Numbered from the stretch's first letter, positions 24,790-34,590 are shown. The stretch: DNA of 64,000 nt from JAFGPF01 sp964500415 (GCA_964500415.1 CAZCOB010000004.1:1-64000); one strand, 5' to 3'. Numbers and translations: made by a program. The notes: generated by a model from the letters alone, not told the origin.

Positions 24790-25584
24790 ATGCCAGAGGC
24801 AGCCCCTCAAAAAGTAACCGAGAAGGAACTGGTCAGGCGCTACTGGGACGACAGCCCCTGTGGCACCGACGGTATTACCTACCCCGAGGCCTCACGGGAA
24901 TACTTCGAGGCGATGGCTGATAACCGGAAGAAGCTGGAGCCTTTTATCGCCGAGTACGCTCAGTTTGACAGGTGGGCGGGCAAAGAGATACTGGAGGTCG
25001 GGTGTGGTGCCGGTGCCGACCTGCTCCGGTTTGCTCAGGCTGGAGCGCAGGTGGTGGGAATTGATTTATCTATCAGGTCTGCCTCTTTAGCCAAATCGAG
25101 GTTACACGCCTACGACTGCCAGGGTGAAACCATGGTTTCGGACGCAGAGAACCTGCCGCTCAAGAGTAGTGAAATCGACCTCACTTATTCCTGGGGAGTT
25201 CTCCACCATACACCAGACCCTGAAAAAGCCATTGGCGAGATTTACAGGGTGACTAAATCAGGTGGCAGTATCTGCATTATGCTCTATAACCGGCACTCGC
25301 TGGTCGCCCTGCAGATGTATTTGTTATTCGGCCTGCTCCGCGCCAGGCCATTTCGAAGTCTGAAAGATATACTGGCCAAACACCATGAGAGCCCGGGCAC
25401 AAAAGCCTATACCCTGGCCGAGGTACGACAGATGTTTTCGGCATTTGATGAATTAAAAATCCGGACTCACTTTACCCCTTATGACCTCCGTTATAAAAGA
25501 AATAGCTACCTTCCCCGGTGGTTGGGCAGGATTATCCCCAAGCGTTTCGGCTGGTTCATAATTATACGCGGACGAAAGCCTTAA
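24790..25584 (+). CDS. Class I SAM-dependent methyltransferase
   Basis: A 264-residue methyltransferase with ILEVGCGAGADLLRFAQAG (motif I), VVGIDLSIRSASLAKSR, VSDAENLPLKSSEIDLTYS and WGVLHHTPDPEKAIGEIYRV (UbiE-type), then KSGGSICIMLYNRHS. The N-terminal VTEKELVRRYWDDSPCGTDG is typical of a subgroup found in glycan and lipid loci. The acceptor is unknown. It starts the next run of more GC-rich genes and is 16 bases before the AsnB-like gene. Confidence 0.85.
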   Translation: MPEAAPQKVTEKELVRRYWDDSPCGTDGITYPEASREYFEAMADNRKKLEPFIAEYAQFDRWAGKEILEVGCGAGADLLRFAQAGAQVVGIDLSIRSASLAKSRLHAYDCQGETMVSDAENLPLKSSEIDLTYSWGVLHHTPDPEKAIGEIYRVTKSGGSICIMLYNRHSLVALQMYLLFGLLRARPFRSLKDILAKHHESPGTKAYTLAEVRQMFSAFDELKIRTHFTPYDLRYKRNSYLPRWLGRIIPKRFGWFIIIRGRKP

Positions 25585-25600
25585 GGAGGTATGTTTATAA

Positions 25601-27439
25601 ATGGCCGGTATCTGCGGCGTCATCGGAGCCAGTGATAAAACCCTGGTAAGGAGGATGATACCGCTCCTGGAGCATAGGGGTGGAGAAACGGAAATCCTCA
25701 CGGGTGACGGCGTAACCGTGGCCATAATCCGCCGCAGTAAAGAAGCCGGGATATATGAAGATGACAGGTTCTGTATCGCTGCTGACGCAGATATCTATGC
25801 CATCGGCGACCACCTCATAAACGACCCAGCGGATGTTACAGCTCACATAGCGCAAGCCACCCCGGTTGAGGATATCGTCAAAGACCTGCGGGGTAGTTTC
25901 GCTATGGCGATAATTGATAAAGGAAGCGGTAAAAACAAACTGACTCTGGCACGGGACGTGTTCGGCACAAGGTCGATGTATTACTATCAGAACGGCCATA
26001 CTCTATACTTCGCCTCCGAAATGAAGTGTTTTCTGGCCATCCCGGGCTTCAAGCCCGAAGTCAACGTGAACGCGCTGTATTATTACCTGTCCGGCGGCTA
26101 TACACCAGACAGGGATACCCTGCTCAGCGGTATTTATAAAGTCATGCACGCAGAAATCGTGCAGTTCGAAGACGGTGAACTCAACCGCAAAAGGTACTGG
26201 ACACCCATCGCTGCCGATTCCGGGCCGGATGACCCCGATTACTGGGCGCAGACCTTCTGGGAAGGCCTGCAAAACAGTACCAGAGAGATGTTGCCGCCGC
26301 GTGAAACCCGGGTGGGGATAATGCTGAGCGGAGGGTTGGATTCGAGCCTTATTGCCGCCGCCATACGGCACGTAGATGGAAAGCGTCATATAACGGCGTT
26401 CTCGCTCGATTATGGCAACAGCTACGAACTGGAAATAGCCAAAAACCTGGCGAAAAGACTTGATTTCGACCAAAAAATCGTCAAGATAGACTACCAGGTT
26501 CTCCGGGAAGACCTGCGAAAGCTGCAATGGATATACGACGAGCCCATTATAAAGTTCACCTTCATCCCAACTTATCATATTTTCAATGCCGCTAAAGATT
26601 ATGTCGACGTATTGTTTACCGGCGATGGGGGGGATGAAATGTTTATGGGCTACCGGAACGACTACTGGGAAGAGCCGTTCGTTATCAAATTTTCTTCTAA
26701 ACTGGGTTTCCTCAGGAAACCGCTCCTGAAAACAGGTGAAAAAATACTCAGGCCCATAGCGAGAAGGAGCTCCAGGGAAATTCTCTCCCTGGGTACGGAA
26801 TTCTTCGCCAGAACATACGCGAGCCACCCGAACTGGCCATACCGTGTGGCCTCACGAATCTTTGAGGCATGCCTGCACGAGGAAGAATTGTCGCGGCTTT
26901 TCCCGAAGAGTCATGTTCCAAAGATAACGGAAGAAACGGTGAAGGCGATAAATCAGACGGCACCGATGGGAATGATTGAAAAAATATCGCATACCCTGAT
27001 TAACGGTCATCTGCAAGACGACCTGCTGCGGCTGGATAAAGCGACCGCCGTCACCGGGGTTAATACGAGAAGCCCGTTACTCGACCCGAAATTGTTACCT
27101 GTTTCACTGAGAATTCCGCCGGGTTTGAAATACCAAAATAAGACTACCAAATACCTGTTTAAATACATGTTTAAAAAGTATAACCTCCTGCCCGACGAGT
27201 TGATTAATCCAAAGATAAAAACAGGGCTTAATGCCCCCCTTACACAGTGGCTGAACGAAGTCTCTTTCCGAGATAATTTCAACAACCTGATACAAACGAA
27301 TACCGTTTTACCGGAGATAAACATGGACTACGTAAAAGGATTCTATCCGCCGAAAACTTATGTCCAGTCTTTAAAGTCCTGGAGTCTTGCGGCTTTACTA
27401 TTGTGGACCAGAGTTATTCTTTCCGGAGAGGTACGCTAA
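25601..27439 (+). CDS. Asparagine synthetase-like amidotransferase lacking the N-terminal Cys
   Basis: AsnB-type enzymes adenylate a carboxylate and replace AMP with ammonia from glutamine; relatives in O-antigen loci amidate uronic acids. This 612-residue protein has the AsnB architecture: a glutaminase fold (residues 1-200, with RDVFGTRSMYYYQ at 118-130 and FASEMKCFL) and a synthetase domain with the ATP-PP-loop SGGLDSS (243-249) and FTGDGGDEMFMGY. The glutaminase nucleophile Cys2 is missing: the protein begins MAGICGVIG where AsnB begins MCGI. The ATG at 25601 has AAGGAGGT 10 bases upstream, so the start is firm. It may use free ammonia or a different amine. Uronic acid amidation is a guess from context. 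Confidence 0.88.
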   Translation: MAGICGVIGASDKTLVRRMIPLLEHRGGETEILTGDGVTVAIIRRSKEAGIYEDDRFCIAADADIYAIGDHLINDPADVTAHIAQATPVEDIVKDLRGSFAMAIIDKGSGKNKLTLARDVFGTRSMYYYQNGHTLYFASEMKCFLAIPGFKPEVNVNALYYYLSGGYTPDRDTLLSGIYKVMHAEIVQFEDGELNRKRYWTPIAADSGPDDPDYWAQTFWEGLQNSTREMLPPRETRVGIMLSGGLDSSLIAAAIRHVDGKRHITAFSLDYGNSYELEIAKNLAKRLDFDQKIVKIDYQVLREDLRKLQWIYDEPIIKFTFIPTYHIFNAAKDYVDVLFTGDGGDEMFMGYRNDYWEEPFVIKFSSKLGFLRKPLLKTGEKILRPIARRSSREILSLGTEFFARTYASHPNWPYRVASRIFEACLHEEELSRLFPKSHVPKITEETVKAINQTAPMGMIEKISHTLINGHLQDDLLRLDKATAVTGVNTRSPLLDPKLLPVSLRIPPGLKYQNKTTKYLFKYMFKKYNLLPDELINPKIKTGLNAPLTQWLNEVSFRDNFNNLIQTNTVLPEINMDYVKGFYPPKTYVQSLKSWSLAALLLWTRVILSGEVR

Positions 27440-28594
27440 ATGCCCGAAGCTCCGAATGAGACAGGCAAGGTCATCCTGGTAAGGTCGAACCTGGCCGACC
27501 GGGATATCAGGTCGCCTAAAGAGATAAAAGCCCTGCTTAAGGGTGGATATTCAGTTACACTACTGAGCTGGGACAGGGAATGCAAGTCCGATAAAGCTGA
27601 AAAACCCGAGGGATATGAGGAGATACGGCTAAGGTGCCGGGCTCCCTGGGGTATCGGAGTCCTGCCTTTTCTACTGGTCTGGTGGGGCTTCGTACTTTTT
27701 CGCCTGTTTACATTAAAGTGGGACGTGGTACATGCGATAAATGTAGATAACGCTATCCCCGCGATAATCGCTGCCAGATTAAAGAGAAAGCTGGTTATCT
27801 ACGAAATTCTTGATGTCTATGAAGAAGGATTGGGATTGCCCGGAGTGATTAGAGTTGTCTCTATGTATATGGACAAGTTGTTCATGCGCTTTGCCGATGC
27901 CATAATTGTGGCTGATAAGGCGCAGGTCGAGGGTATAGGCGGCATTCCGAACAAAAGGGTTGTCCCCATCTACGATTCGCCTCCCGGTCTTTCGACTGAT
28001 GTAGATATCAGCTATCCTGAAAATGAAGCTTTTACATTGTTCTACGCCGGGGTATTTTCCCGGTTGAAGCGGCTGAATATAGACAAGGTTATGGAAGCTG
28101 TTAAGGACATCGATGGCGTCAAGCTGGTTATGGCCGGGTATGGCGACCTTACCGGTGAAATTGAAGAAATGTCCAAACAGATGCCTGATAAGATAGAATT
28201 TATCGGCAAGATAAGCTATGCTGAAGTAATCGAAAGGGGGCGAAAGGCCGACCTTTTTTTCAGCCTGCGGGACCCCGTAGTCCCTACCAATCGTTATACC
28301 TGCGGCAGTACCCTGTTCAATGCTATGAGCATCGGCAGGCCGATGCTGGTTAATAAAGGAACCTCGACAACAGCCAAAGTAGTCGAGGAGAACTGCGGTA
28401 TCGTGGTGGATGCCGATAACCTTGATGAAGTGAAAGCGGCAATCATAAAGCTGAGGGATAACCCGGCGTTATGCCGGGAGCTTGGCGCTAATGCCCGCCG
28501 GGCCTACGAGCATCGGTATAGCTGGGAAATTCAGGAGCAATGGCTACTCAACCTCTATCGGGAGCTAGGTAGCCGTAACCAAGTGAATCGTTAG
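27440..28594 (+). CDS. Family 4 glycosyltransferase
   Basis: A 384-residue GT-B enzyme. The ATG directly follows the AsnB-like stop. It has KVILVRSNLADRDIRSPKEI at the N-terminus, a hydrophobic stretch (IGVLPFLLVWWGFVLF, about residues 73-88) that may dock on the membrane, VVHAINVDNAIPAIIAAR and YEILDVYEEG. The donor domain contains FYAGVFSRLKRLNIDKV, VMAGYGDLTGE and STLFNAMSIGRPMLVNKG. The E-x7-E element is not obvious. Donor unknown. Confidence 0.82.
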   Translation: MPEAPNETGKVILVRSNLADRDIRSPKEIKALLKGGYSVTLLSWDRECKSDKAEKPEGYEEIRLRCRAPWGIGVLPFLLVWWGFVLFRLFTLKWDVVHAINVDNAIPAIIAARLKRKLVIYEILDVYEEGLGLPGVIRVVSMYMDKLFMRFADAIIVADKAQVEGIGGIPNKRVVPIYDSPPGLSTDVDISYPENEAFTLFYAGVFSRLKRLNIDKVMEAVKDIDGVKLVMAGYGDLTGEIEEMSKQMPDKIEFIGKISYAEVIERGRKADLFFSLRDPVVPTNRYTCGSTLFNAMSIGRPMLVNKGTSTTAKVVEENCGIVVDADNLDEVKAAIIKLRDNPALCRELGANARRAYEHRYSWEIQEQWLLNLYRELGSRNQVNR

Positions 28595-28617
28595 AATATG
28601 ATTAAAGGAAACAGGTA

Positions 28618-29748
28618 ATGGCGGCACTGGAGATTATATCTGATTTTATCAGAGGCAAGCACACCTGGGGCCAGATGACCAACCTAGCGAGGTACGCACT
28701 GGGCAAGAAGGGGAGTATCGTAAGCTGGCAGCCGATAGACATCTCGGTATTCCTGACCTTCCGCTGTAACCTGAGCTGCGACATGTGCCTGACGCACTCA
28801 ACAAAATTCAGCGACCCCTGGGGTCAAAAGCCCACGAAAGACGTCGACTTCAAACTGTTCAAAGAAATTCTGGCCAAGTACAAAAACGCGCTTACCGTAA
28901 ATATTATCGGCAATGGCGAACCGCTGCTGCACAAAGACCTCTTCAAGATGATAGACTACGCCTCCAATACGATGAAGATGAACGTCAACTCCAGTTCCAA
29001 CGGCATTATCCTCGACAAATATGTTGAGCAAATCGTGGATTCTCCTCTCAAGCACTTCAATATCAGCATCAACGGCCACAACCGCGAGGAGTTCCACCGG
29101 ATGACGGGTATGCCCCCGGAACTTTTCGACACGATACGCGATAATACCGTCAGTCTGGTCAAGGCAAAGAAGGCGAGTGGTTCCAGGCTTCAGATAGCAG
29201 CTACCTTCATTCTGGACAAATTGAATTACCGTTTTCTTGAGGATACCATTTACTTCGCCGATAGCCTGGGGGTGGACCAGATTGCATTTTTCCAGTTCCT
29301 TCCCTCCCCGGTAGCAGGCTTCACGACCGAGGAGCGTTGCCTCTTCGCCGACGATGCCAGGCTGCTGGAAGTACTTGATAGAGTGAAAGCACTACCCCCC
29401 CGAATAATGGAGAAGGTGACACTGCCGGTGCTGCTGGACAGAACAATCGGCAATAATAAGTACTGCACCGTCTGGCTGTATAACATCAGTGTCGATGGGG
29501 ATAGAAACGTGGGGGGCTGCTGCTGTCAGTTGCTTGACCTGTCCACAAGCGGTACGTTTGACGAAGAAGACCCGTGGAACAACGCCTCTTTTCAGGAGAT
29601 GCGCCGCAGGTTTATCGACCCCGAGTCACCGCTTCTGGAGCCGTGTACCTGGTGCTACAATAATTCAAGCTATATACGAGACTGGACTTCTGTCTCAAAT
29701 CCTGTCTACCGTTTCTTTCGCCGGCTGTCTCACCTGCAGCAGAAATGA
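28618..29748 (+). CDS. Radical SAM protein with SPASM-like C-terminus
   Basis: A 376-residue radical SAM enzyme. The 4Fe-4S motif C50-x3-C54-x2-C57 sits in TFRCNLSCDMCLTH. NIIGNGEPLLHKDLF is the GGE-like SAM-binding strand. The C-terminus has Cys-rich segments GGCCCQLLD and PCTWCYNN, like a SPASM auxiliary cluster region. SPASM enzymes modify peptides or small substrates, including aminoglycoside sugars. In this locus a carbohydrate dehydrogenation, epimerisation or dehydration is a reasonable guess. It lies between two GT4 genes and overlaps the next start by ATGA. Confidence 0.83.
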   Translation: MAALEIISDFIRGKHTWGQMTNLARYALGKKGSIVSWQPIDISVFLTFRCNLSCDMCLTHSTKFSDPWGQKPTKDVDFKLFKEILAKYKNALTVNIIGNGEPLLHKDLFKMIDYASNTMKMNVNSSSNGIILDKYVEQIVDSPLKHFNISINGHNREEFHRMTGMPPELFDTIRDNTVSLVKAKKASGSRLQIAATFILDKLNYRFLEDTIYFADSLGVDQIAFFQFLPSPVAGFTTEERCLFADDARLLEVLDRVKALPPRIMEKVTLPVLLDRTIGNNKYCTVWLYNISVDGDRNVGGCCCQLLDLSTSGTFDEEDPWNNASFQEMRRRFIDPESPLLEPCTWCYNNSSYIRDWTSVSNPVYRFFRRLSHLQQK

Positions 29749-30953
29749 AAGAGTCTCACATTATGAGCAAAGGAAGACCTCAGAAGATATGCCTCGTTGC
29801 CGGCCCATCGGAACAGGGGCGGGGCGGCTACATAATGACACGTAACCTTATCCGTGTACTGGAATCAGCCGCAGGAGATGCCGCCCAAAGTGGTACCGTT
29901 GATGATATTGCAGGCACCAGAGTACACCTTATCGCCGAGGACTGCCGAATCGGTAGCCGGTGGATGCTGCTACGGGTATTATCGGTTATTATAGCGCAGC
30001 TTAAGAATACCGGCAGGCTGCTGCGACTGGACAAGGATGTCTCCGTAGTCTTTTTCACCAGCGGGCCCACCTTTTTCCTGCCGATGCTGGTAGCAGGGTT
30101 GCTGGGGAAAAAGGTGGCATACTTTATTTCGGGGCTCACCGGCAGCGAGGCGATACGCCGGGTTAACAGGCTAATCTACGAACGGACTCTCTTCGGCACC
30201 GGCGGCAGGTTATTCCCGTGGGTTCTTGCCATTCTGGAAAGGCTAAACTATAGCCTGACCGATGTACTGGTTGCCGAATCAGCCGGTCTCGCCGAGCAGA
30301 TAGCCTCAGATATAAGAGGCAGTAAGCCCGTAGCCAATGGGGCTCTCTTCGTAGATACCGGGGTCTTTACGCCGAAAACGAAGTTGACTCAAAGGGCAAA
30401 CACGGTCGGTTACTTCGGAGCCCTGACCACCTATAAGGGGGCGGCGAACCTGTTCCGGGCTGTCCCTCTCATTCTTGAACAGAAGGATGATGTCCACTTT
30501 GTCATCGCCGGGGAAGGGCCGGCGCTGTTCGATGGGAAGAAATACCTGAGCGAGAGTAAAAACGGCCAGGATTCAAGGGTGGACATCGTGGGAAAGGTAG
30601 ACCACGAGACTATGCCCGGCTACCTAAATAAGGCCAAGCTGGTGGTACTCCCCTCTTACGGAGAGGGACTGCCAAACGTGGTTCTGGAAGCGATGGCCTG
30701 TGGTGCCATTGTCCTGGCAACGCCGGTAGGAGCTATACCGAACCTGATAAAAGATGCTGAAACAGGCTTCATCATGGAGGACAACTCCCCAGAGTGCATC
30801 GCCCGTAATGTCATCAGGGCTTTGAATCATACCGACCTCGGTGAGATTTCTCACCGGGCGCGTATTTTGATGGAGAAGGAATATACCTGCGAGAGAGCCA
30901 TAGCGAGATTCCGCTATATACTAGGTATCCTGAAGCAGCAGCGTGAAAGGTAA
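29745..30953 (+). CDS. Family 4 glycosyltransferase
   Basis: A 402-residue GT-B enzyme. Its N-terminal domain begins KICLVAGPSEQGRGGYIMTRNL and includes a hydrophobic segment FFLPMLVAGLLGKKVAYFI. The donor domain shows VGYFGALTTYKGAANLFRA, FVIAGEGPALFDGKKY and the GT4 signature VVLPSYGEGLPNVVLEAMA followed by ATPVGAIPNLIKDAETGF. The start is at the ATGA overlap with the radical SAM gene; an internal ATG at 29763 is a possible alternative because no clear ribosome site precedes either. Confidence 0.88.
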   Translation: MKESHIMSKGRPQKICLVAGPSEQGRGGYIMTRNLIRVLESAAGDAAQSGTVDDIAGTRVHLIAEDCRIGSRWMLLRVLSVIIAQLKNTGRLLRLDKDVSVVFFTSGPTFFLPMLVAGLLGKKVAYFISGLTGSEAIRRVNRLIYERTLFGTGGRLFPWVLAILERLNYSLTDVLVAESAGLAEQIASDIRGSKPVANGALFVDTGVFTPKTKLTQRANTVGYFGALTTYKGAANLFRAVPLILEQKDDVHFVIAGEGPALFDGKKYLSESKNGQDSRVDIVGKVDHETMPGYLNKAKLVVLPSYGEGLPNVVLEAMACGAIVLATPVGAIPNLIKDAETGFIMEDNSPECIARNVIRALNHTDLGEISHRARILMEKEYTCERAIARFRYILGILKQQRER

Positions 30954-30957
30954 ATTA

Positions 30958-32895
30958 ATGCATTCTGGAAAAAATTTTCCCCTTTGGCTTCTCCAAGGGT
31001 TTAGTGTTCATTTAGATAAAATCCTGGCAATCATGGGGCTCTTTCTGGGCATATTCATAAGTCTAATGCCCATACTCAGGAGTGAGTCCGGCTCGATATC
31101 CGTTACTTTTGGTATAGCTCTGTTCCTGCTCTGTGCCGTCTACCTGGGACTGAGACTGGGTAAAAGACCTCTAGAGGTGCCCCGCCTGGAGGCCGGGCGT
31201 TCTGCCTACCTGATTATCAACATATTGTTTTTCTCGATATTCGCCTACAGTCTGTTATCGCTGTACCTCCGGTCGGACCCATATGTCAGGCCTACCGGCT
31301 ATTTTGTTTCCTTATTCGTTTTAATAGGTCTGCTGGTGGTGGAGATACTGTTCCTGCCCGATAAGAAATCATATGTCCCTCTTGTATTACTGAAAATAAT
31401 TTTAATCCCGCTGAGTATAGAATGGTCACAAATGCTTTTTTTCCCCACCGTTATTAATGCCGATTCCGCTTTTCATCAGTCGTTTACTCAGGAGATGCTA
31501 GCTACAGGAACTATACCCAAAGGCTGGGGCTATTTCCATTTCCCGGTAATGCATCTCGTGAATGGAATCGCTTCTTCAATTACTGGCCTGAGCTACAAAA
31601 TGGCCGGCGTGTTTTTTACCTCGTTCATGCAGATAACCTGTATTTTACTGTCGGTTTTTCTCCTGGGTAAGCTTATTTTTGAGGATAGGGTCGGCCTGCT
31701 GGCCGCCCTGCTTCTGGGCACGGTGAGTTGTTTTATCTACCGTTCTTACTGGGTACTTCCGTATAGCTTCGGCGCAGTTTTTATATCACTGTTTATCTAC
31801 TTGCTGTTTAAGCGAGAACAGAGCCACCATGCTGCTATGGTGACTTTGCTCTCCTTTCTTCTCATAGCCGTGTCAATTTTTTCACATCAATTGATTGCCC
31901 TGTGGATGATAATACTGCTAATAGCCTTTTGGGTTGGGGCCAGAATTATCGATAAAATGGGGCGGGGTCAGGAGAATTTGCCCGTAGTGACTCTTAATAT
32001 TGTTCTGCTGTCCACTATAGGAATGTTCGCCTGGTGGATGTATGTCACCGGCGACCTTATATCGATGCTGGGCTTAATGAAACAGAATTTTAGTATGGGA
32101 ACCATGAACCAGCTTCAGGTTGTTATACCCGAGGCCGAACCGTACACCTACGAGATACCGGAGGGCATTCTATTTTTTAACAATATAGGCAAGCTGCTGG
32201 TTTGTGCCATCGCGGTTATCGGTTGTTTTTATATGGTGTCTTACAAATCAAGAAATCCGTACACCTTCAACCTGGCGGTGGGTGGGATAGTATTGTTGGG
32301 TATAGTATTCTTCGGAGTGATAAATTACGGGACATACGATATTTTATTCTACAGGTGGGAGTATTATTCACACATCCTTTTATCCGTACCGCTGGCTGTC
32401 TCGTTCTACCTGCTTTCGGCAATGGTCAGGTCGAAATTTATCAAGGTTCCATTACTTACGTCCGTGGTAATTATTCTCTCCTTCCTGATAATCATGAACA
32501 CGCGTGGAAACATGGACAGGCCGCTGTTCCCCGATATGTCAAACCCCCGACAGGCGTATACGGTGTCCGAGATGCAAGCAGTAGAGACTATCCTGGAAGT
32601 GTCCGATGGCGATATAGTACTTGATGGGACGGCAGCGGCTATGATTCCCTTTAGACAATCGCTTCATCGAATAATCAGCATCGAGGGTAACAGAGCTTTT
32701 TTCACCAAGGACTTTTCTGAATATCGGTATGCCGTTATCGTTATCAGGGAAGAATTCGTTCGGAAGGCGATGCCTCTTCTGAATGCAACGATTAAATTGG
32801 ATTATAACATCAACCAACTCCTGGCCGAAGAGGGTTTTTCCCGTATTTATACAGTCGGCCCGGTTAGTGCTTTCCTCGATAATTCTAATCGTTAG
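30958..32895 (+). CDS. Polytopic membrane protein, GT-C-like or polymerase-like
   Basis: A 645-residue membrane protein with about a dozen hydrophobic segments. After the fourth or fifth of these comes an extracytoplasmic loop with INADSAFHQSFTQEMLATG, a D-containing loop like those after the first helices of GT-C transferases. A C-terminal soluble region begins near EMQAVETILEVSDGDIVLDG. It could be a GT-C glycosyltransferase using a lipid-phosphate sugar or a Wzy-like polymerase. The frame can start with GTG at 30943, but the ATG at 30958 with AAAGG seven bases upstream is preferred. It is AT-rich and ends convergently with the next gene, overlapping by 4 bases. Confidence 0.7.
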   Translation: MHSGKNFPLWLLQGFSVHLDKILAIMGLFLGIFISLMPILRSESGSISVTFGIALFLLCAVYLGLRLGKRPLEVPRLEAGRSAYLIINILFFSIFAYSLLSLYLRSDPYVRPTGYFVSLFVLIGLLVVEILFLPDKKSYVPLVLLKIILIPLSIEWSQMLFFPTVINADSAFHQSFTQEMLATGTIPKGWGYFHFPVMHLVNGIASSITGLSYKMAGVFFTSFMQITCILLSVFLLGKLIFEDRVGLLAALLLGTVSCFIYRSYWVLPYSFGAVFISLFIYLLFKREQSHHAAMVTLLSFLLIAVSIFSHQLIALWMIILLIAFWVGARIIDKMGRGQENLPVVTLNIVLLSTIGMFAWWMYVTGDLISMLGLMKQNFSMGTMNQLQVVIPEAEPYTYEIPEGILFFNNIGKLLVCAIAVIGCFYMVSYKSRNPYTFNLAVGGIVLLGIVFFGVINYGTYDILFYRWEYYSHILLSVPLAVSFYLLSAMVRSKFIKVPLLTSVVIILSFLIIMNTRGNMDRPLFPDMSNPRQAYTVSEMQAVETILEVSDGDIVLDGTAAAMIPFRQSLHRIISIEGNRAFFTKDFSEYRYAVIVIREEFVRKAMPLLNATIKLDYNINQLLAEEGFSRIYTVGPVSAFLDNSNR

Positions 32896-33854
32896 AACAG
32901 TTCATACTTAAAATATTCGTAAATCCGGTGAACCCTGGACCAGGCGCCCTTGCCCGCGTATGATATCATGAGGTTGAAATCGTTATAGATATCCAGCGGC
33001 TTTAGCCTGAACGCGCGATTATAATGTTCCCTGGCTGCGGCGATATCATCAATCGCCATATACATGCCGGCAAGCTCTTTATGAAAAAACGCCCGCTCGT
33101 TTTTATTCAGATAGGAATGCAAGCTCGACATGCCGTTCTCCCTGATGGCTTCCAGCATGGCTTCGTCGGCCTGTCCCGTGGCCAGACGGATAGCCAGGTA
33201 GTGACACAGGAGCGACTCTTCTCTTCTGGTCGTACCGATACTTTCGCGGTGGAACCTCAGTTTGTATAATATTTTCTTCAGGTTCCTCGCCTGGTTATGC
33301 CGGGTGATTCTCAGCCACAGCTCGTAGTCCTGGCCGTACCGGAACAGTTCGTTATATCCACCCAGTCTATCGAGTACCGCCTTCCTGACCATTATGGAGC
33401 CGTGGCTGAAATGGTTACGCTTGAGAAGCTTCCGTCCGGGCTTCGACGGGGGTATTATTTTCCCCACCACCCTGCCTTCCTCGTCAATACGGTAAACGCT
33501 GGTGCCCAGCATCACCACATCGGGGTGTTTCTCCAGATAGCTTATTTGTTCCTGGAAGCGGGCAGGCAGGGAAATATCATCGGCGTCCTGCCTGGCAATA
33601 TATTCGCCGCGTGCCTGTTCGATAGCTTTGTTGAGGGACCTGGTCAGGCCGATGTTCTCACCGTTCGCGATAACCCGGATACGGCTGTCCGGGTAGCCTC
33701 GTATTATCGAGAGCGAGCTATCCGTGGAAGCGTCGTCAACGATGATGAACTCAAAATCGGTAAATGTCTGCTGGAGGATGCTATCTATAGCATCCCGGAG
33801 ATACCTTTCCCCGTTATAGACGGACATGATTACGCTTATCTTAGGTTTAGCCAT
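32892..33854 (-). CDS. Family 2 glycosyltransferase
   Basis: A 320-residue GT-A enzyme with ISVIMSVYNGERYLRDAIDS, FIIVDDASTDSSL, NIGLTRSLNKAIEQARGE and the metal motif ARQDADDISLP. HFSHGSIMVRKAVLDRLGGY and YGQDYELWLRITRH complete the acceptor site. The last 70 residues (SLHSYLNKNERAFFHKELAG onward) look like TPR-type helices, seen in some glycosyltransferases. It is the last gene of the leftward rfbF-rfbH transcription unit and meets the (+) block tail to tail with a 4-base overlap. Confidence 0.87.
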   Translation of the reverse strand: MAKPKISVIMSVYNGERYLRDAIDSILQQTFTDFEFIIVDDASTDSSLSIIRGYPDSRIRVIANGENIGLTRSLNKAIEQARGEYIARQDADDISLPARFQEQISYLEKHPDVVMLGTSVYRIDEEGRVVGKIIPPSKPGRKLLKRNHFSHGSIMVRKAVLDRLGGYNELFRYGQDYELWLRITRHNQARNLKKILYKLRFHRESIGTTRREESLLCHYLAIRLATGQADEAMLEAIRENGMSSLHSYLNKNERAFFHKELAGMYMAIDDIAAAREHYNRAFRLKPLDIYNDFNLMISYAGKGAWSRVHRIYEYFKYELF

Positions 33855-33863
33855 TTTAAGCCC

Positions 33864-34583
33864 TTAAGACTCCCCTATCACGGCTGTTTGTATGGTGTAA
33901 TATCGCCACTCCCGTGATTTCTTAAATGGATTGAAGCGGAACAGGAGATTCAGCAGATTAAAGAGGTACTTAATCAGAAAGTGCCGGTTCTGCAGCTCCA
34001 TGAAGACCACCGGATGGGTCTTTATTATATTTATTTCACTACCGAAATACTCATTGAGCAACTGGCGGAAATCCGATTCAAAAAATTCCTGAACGTGCAT
34101 TTTATCGAGAGGTTCCTCGGTAAATCGTAAAGGTGTAGTAATGATTATCTTGCCCTTCCCGTCGAAGACCCTCTTTATTTCCGTCAGCATTGCCTGCGGG
34201 TCTTGAAGGTGCTCGATAACATCGGACGAGACAACGTAGTCAAAGCTGTCTGGAGGAAACGGCAAATGGTACGCTGAGGCTTCAATAAACTCTATATTAG
34301 AATCAGACTTTGTTTTTTCGCGGGCAAAGTGTATGGCATCAGCGGAAGAGTCAATACCGGTGACATGCGCTCCGGTCCGACGGGCAAGGAGATAGCTCAG
34401 AGCACCGTCGCCGCAGCCGACGTCCAGCAGCCGCTTGCCTTCACAATGTCCGAGCTGACCGAGTGCAATTTCGTACCTCGCGGCGACAAAGATATTTCTC
34501 CGTGTAATAGACCAGCTTATCTGCCCCCAGTGGTAGCCGGGGCCTCTCTTGTGGTACTTGTCGAACTGTATCTCTTCATTCAT
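33864..34583 (-). CDS. Class I SAM-dependent methyltransferase
   Basis: A 239-residue UbiE/UbiG-like methyltransferase with RLLDVGCGDGALSYLLARR (motif I), VTGIDSSADAIHFAREKT, FDYVVSSDVIEHLQDPQAM and FDGKGKIIITTPLRF. The motif I spacing and the DVIEHL helix are standard. It follows another methyltransferase gene by 7 bases; together with the one at 36111 the unit holds three. The acceptor may be a deoxyhexose made by the same operon. Confidence 0.86.
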   Translation of the reverse strand: MNEEIQFDKYHKRGPGYHWGQISWSITRRNIFVAARYEIALGQLGHCEGKRLLDVGCGDGALSYLLARRTGAHVTGIDSSADAIHFAREKTKSDSNIEFIEASAYHLPFPPDSFDYVVSSDVIEHLQDPQAMLTEIKRVFDGKGKIIITTPLRFTEEPLDKMHVQEFFESDFRQLLNEYFGSEINIIKTHPVVFMELQNRHFLIKYLFNLLNLLFRFNPFKKSREWRYYTIQTAVIGES

Positions 34584-34590
34584 AGAGTTC

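Noticed and set aside
26003..26827. 274-codon minus-strand open frame
   Set aside because: It is antisense to the AsnB-like gene. It arises from codon bias of that gene and has no recognisable domain.
33297..33917. 206-codon plus-strand open frame
   Set aside because: It is antisense to the GT2 gene at 32892-33854 and spans its start; the GT2 motifs are in the minus frame.
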